Shown here one piece after another: positions 62,329 to 64,000 of a DNA stretch of 64,000 nucleotides. Under the pieces are notes generated by a model. It saw only the letters and a list, made by a program, of their open reading frames with translations. It made no database searches and had not been told where the DNA came from. Made by a program: the position numbers and the translations under genes. This DNA comes from Chloroflexota bacterium (GTDB taxonomy: Bacteria > Chloroflexota > UBA6077 > JACCZL01), in assembly GCA_020850535.1 (NCBI GenBank), contig JADZEM010000118.1, positions 62,001 through 126,000 of the forward strand, in the 5' to 3' direction. Each line of letters begins with the position of its first letter. Within the stretch, counting starts at the first letter, position 1.

Positions 62329-64000
62329 CTGCATCGCCTCCCCCGAGCGATCTCGTCACGCTCACGATCAACGGGCGTGAGGTGAAGGTGCCGAAGGGTA
62401 CGCTGGTCGTGGAAGCGGCCAAGACCGTCGGCATCGAGATCCCGATCTTCTGCTATCACCCCAAGCTGAAACCGGTCGGCGCGTGTCGGATGTGTCTCGT
62501 CGAGATCGAGAAGATGCCGCGCCTGCAGACGGCCTGCACCTCGCCGGTCGGCGAGGGGATGGTCGTCAACTCGGCCAGCCCGAACGTGATCGCGGCGCAG
62601 AACGGCGTCCTCGAACTGCTGCTGGCGAATCATCCGCTCGACTGCCCGATCTGCGACAAGGGCGGCGAGTGCCCGCTCCAGGACAACACCTTCAAGTTCG
62701 GCCTCGGCGCGAGCCGATTCACCGAGGAGAAGCGGCAGAAGGACAAGGCGTACATCCTGTCTGACCGCATCGTGCTGGACCGCGAGCGGTGCATCATGTG
62801 CTACCGCTGTGTGCGCTTCCAGGCGGAGATCCCCGGCGACGAGGCGCTGGCCGCCGTCGACCGAGGCGGCTTCAGCGAGATCGGCGTGCTCGAAGGCGAC
62901 ACGTTCGACTCGCCGTTCAGCGGCAACACCATCGAGCTGTGCCCCGTCGGGGCGCTCACCAGCCGCCAGTACCGGTTCAAGTCTCGACCGTGGGACTTGC
63001 AGCGGACGCCGAGCATCTGCGCGGGCTGCTCGCTGGGCTGCAACACCGAGATCCACGCCCGCGACGGGCAGATCCTGCGCCTGTGGGGCCGAGACAACCC
63101 GGCCGTCAACGACGGCTGGCTTTCCGACCACGACCGCTTCGACACGTTGCCGCTGTTGCGCGACAAGCGCCTGGCGACCCCGCTGGTGCGCCAGGGCGGT
63201 CGGTTGCAGCCGGCATCCTGGGAGGCGGCGTACTCGCGCGCGGCTGAGCTGCTGAAGGGTGGCAACAGCGCCGCGCTCGCGTCGCCGAAGCTCACCAACG
63301 AGGCGATGTGGCTGGTGGCGGACGGCCTCCGAGCGGCGCTGCCCGGCCTGAGCGTCGGGTTCACCCCGCGGGCGGCTCCATCCTGGACCGTCACCGGCAA
63401 GGTGGCGGATCTGCCCTCATGCAAGACCATCGTCCTGGTCGGCTTCGATCCGTGGACGGAGGTCTCGGTGCTGGCGCTCTGGCTCCGCAAGGCGGTGGTC
63501 GGAGGCGGCACGCTGCTGGCCATCGGGCCGGACAACGGCCTCTACCGCGACACGGCTCACTGGCTGCGAGTGGCGGCCGGCGAGGAGATCGGCGTCGTCG
63601 AGAAGTTGCTGGCGGCCCACGAGGCCGGCACGCAGGCGGATCGGTTCGACGCCGTCACGGGGCGGCAGGCCAACGCTGGCACAGCCCCGACCGACAAGGC
63701 CATCGCAGCGGCTGCCGCCGCGGTCGGAACTGGCCCGGTCGCGTTCCTGGTCGGGGCGCGGCTCGCCGACGATGCCAAGGCGCGGGCGACGTTGGAGAAG
63801 CTGGCGGCGGCCCTGGGCGCCAACGCCGAGAGCGGGATGGTCGGCGCGCCGTCCACGACGGTGAACGGCCGGGGGGCGCTGAACCTCGCCGGCGACATCG
63901 TCGCTGCCGACCGCACGTCGGACGGCGCAGCGGGAAGGGCGGCGGGCGGCGCGTTCTCGACGGTGCTGCTGCTCGGCGACGAGGCGTGGCCCGCGACCGG
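62325..64000 (+). CDS. nuoG: NADH-quinone oxidoreductase subunit G (N-terminal part, runs off the window)
   Basis: 75-kDa iron-sulfur subunit of complex I; ATG 62325 overlaps the nuoF stop, and 558 codons are visible with no stop. Cluster ligands in order: 2Fe-2S (IPIFCYHPKLKPVGACRMC, then TACTS), the His-Cys3 4Fe-4S N5 (NHPLDCPICDKGGECPLQD), the 4Fe-4S N4 (RCIMCYRCVRF with ELCPVGAL), and CAGCSLGCN for the extra cluster N7 found in some bacteria. The molybdopterin-oxidoreductase-like region follows (LWGRDNPAVNDGWLSDHDRF). The remaining 3' part and nuoH-N are outside the window. Confidence 0.97.

Overview
The window is GC-rich, densely coded bacterial DNA with many GTG starts and frequent 4-bp ATGA/GTGA overlaps. 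It carries no rRNA or other taxonomic marker. Gene style (Tat/lipobox binding proteins with Ala/Pro/Lys linkers, clusters of ABC transporter and amidohydrolase genes, treY-malQ-treZ, a 14-subunit-type nuo operon, bactofilin) suggests an aerobic or facultative, heterotrophic Chloroflexota member, perhaps near Thermomicrobia. That placement is inference from gene content only.

Layout. 1-6574: the tail of one peptide-type ABC permease, then a complete five-gene dipeptide/oligopeptide ABC operon (binding protein, two permeases, two ATPases), with an 18-bp perfect hairpin between the binding protein and the first permease. 6655-7479: undecaprenyl-diphosphatase. 7605-17009 (minus strand): an eight-gene catabolic operon, read from the right as Asp/Glu/hydantoin racemase, a CUT1 sugar-type ABC importer without its own ATPase, two xylose-isomerase-like TIM barrels and two amidohydrolases. 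A creatinase-like M24 protein and a GntR regulator diverge from it (17280-19409), separated by a palindrome-rich control region. 19433-20972: a CAT-anticodon tRNA, a probable stand-alone non-coding RNA ending in an intrinsic terminator, and a Crp/Fnr regulator. 20995-24845: an SH3-domain membrane protein, an ABM-domain monooxygenase, another TIM-barrel isomerase and a GH26-like hydrolase.

24880-39272 is dotted with four copies of a 217-bp palindromic mobile element with 17-bp terminal inverted repeats. Two copies have 9-10 bp target duplications, and one has its core inverted. Between them lie a class III nucleotide cyclase, an enolase-superfamily acid-sugar dehydratase, a bactofilin, a 33-aa membrane protein gene with its own promoter and terminator, a lipoprotein, an internally deleted transposase relic, an alpha/beta hydrolase, and the treY-malQ-treZ operon that makes trehalose from maltodextrins.

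39665-55088 looks like a surface-glycan or lipid-linked sugar locus: a GT2-SDR fusion protein, an LPG-synthase-type flippase-like protein, a second SDR matching the fused one, polytopic membrane proteins (two of them a tandem duplicate), a methyltransferase, a second GT2 and a DegT sugar aminotransferase. 55154-57618 holds a thiolase, a VOC protein and a MarR regulator. 57915 to the right edge is nuoABCDEF and the first two-thirds or so of nuoG (respiratory complex I).

A recurring -10-like hexamer (TATACT/TACACT/TACAAT) lies upstream of the tRNA and many genes. In three cases it sits 6-8 nt before a GTG start, implying leaderless mRNAs.
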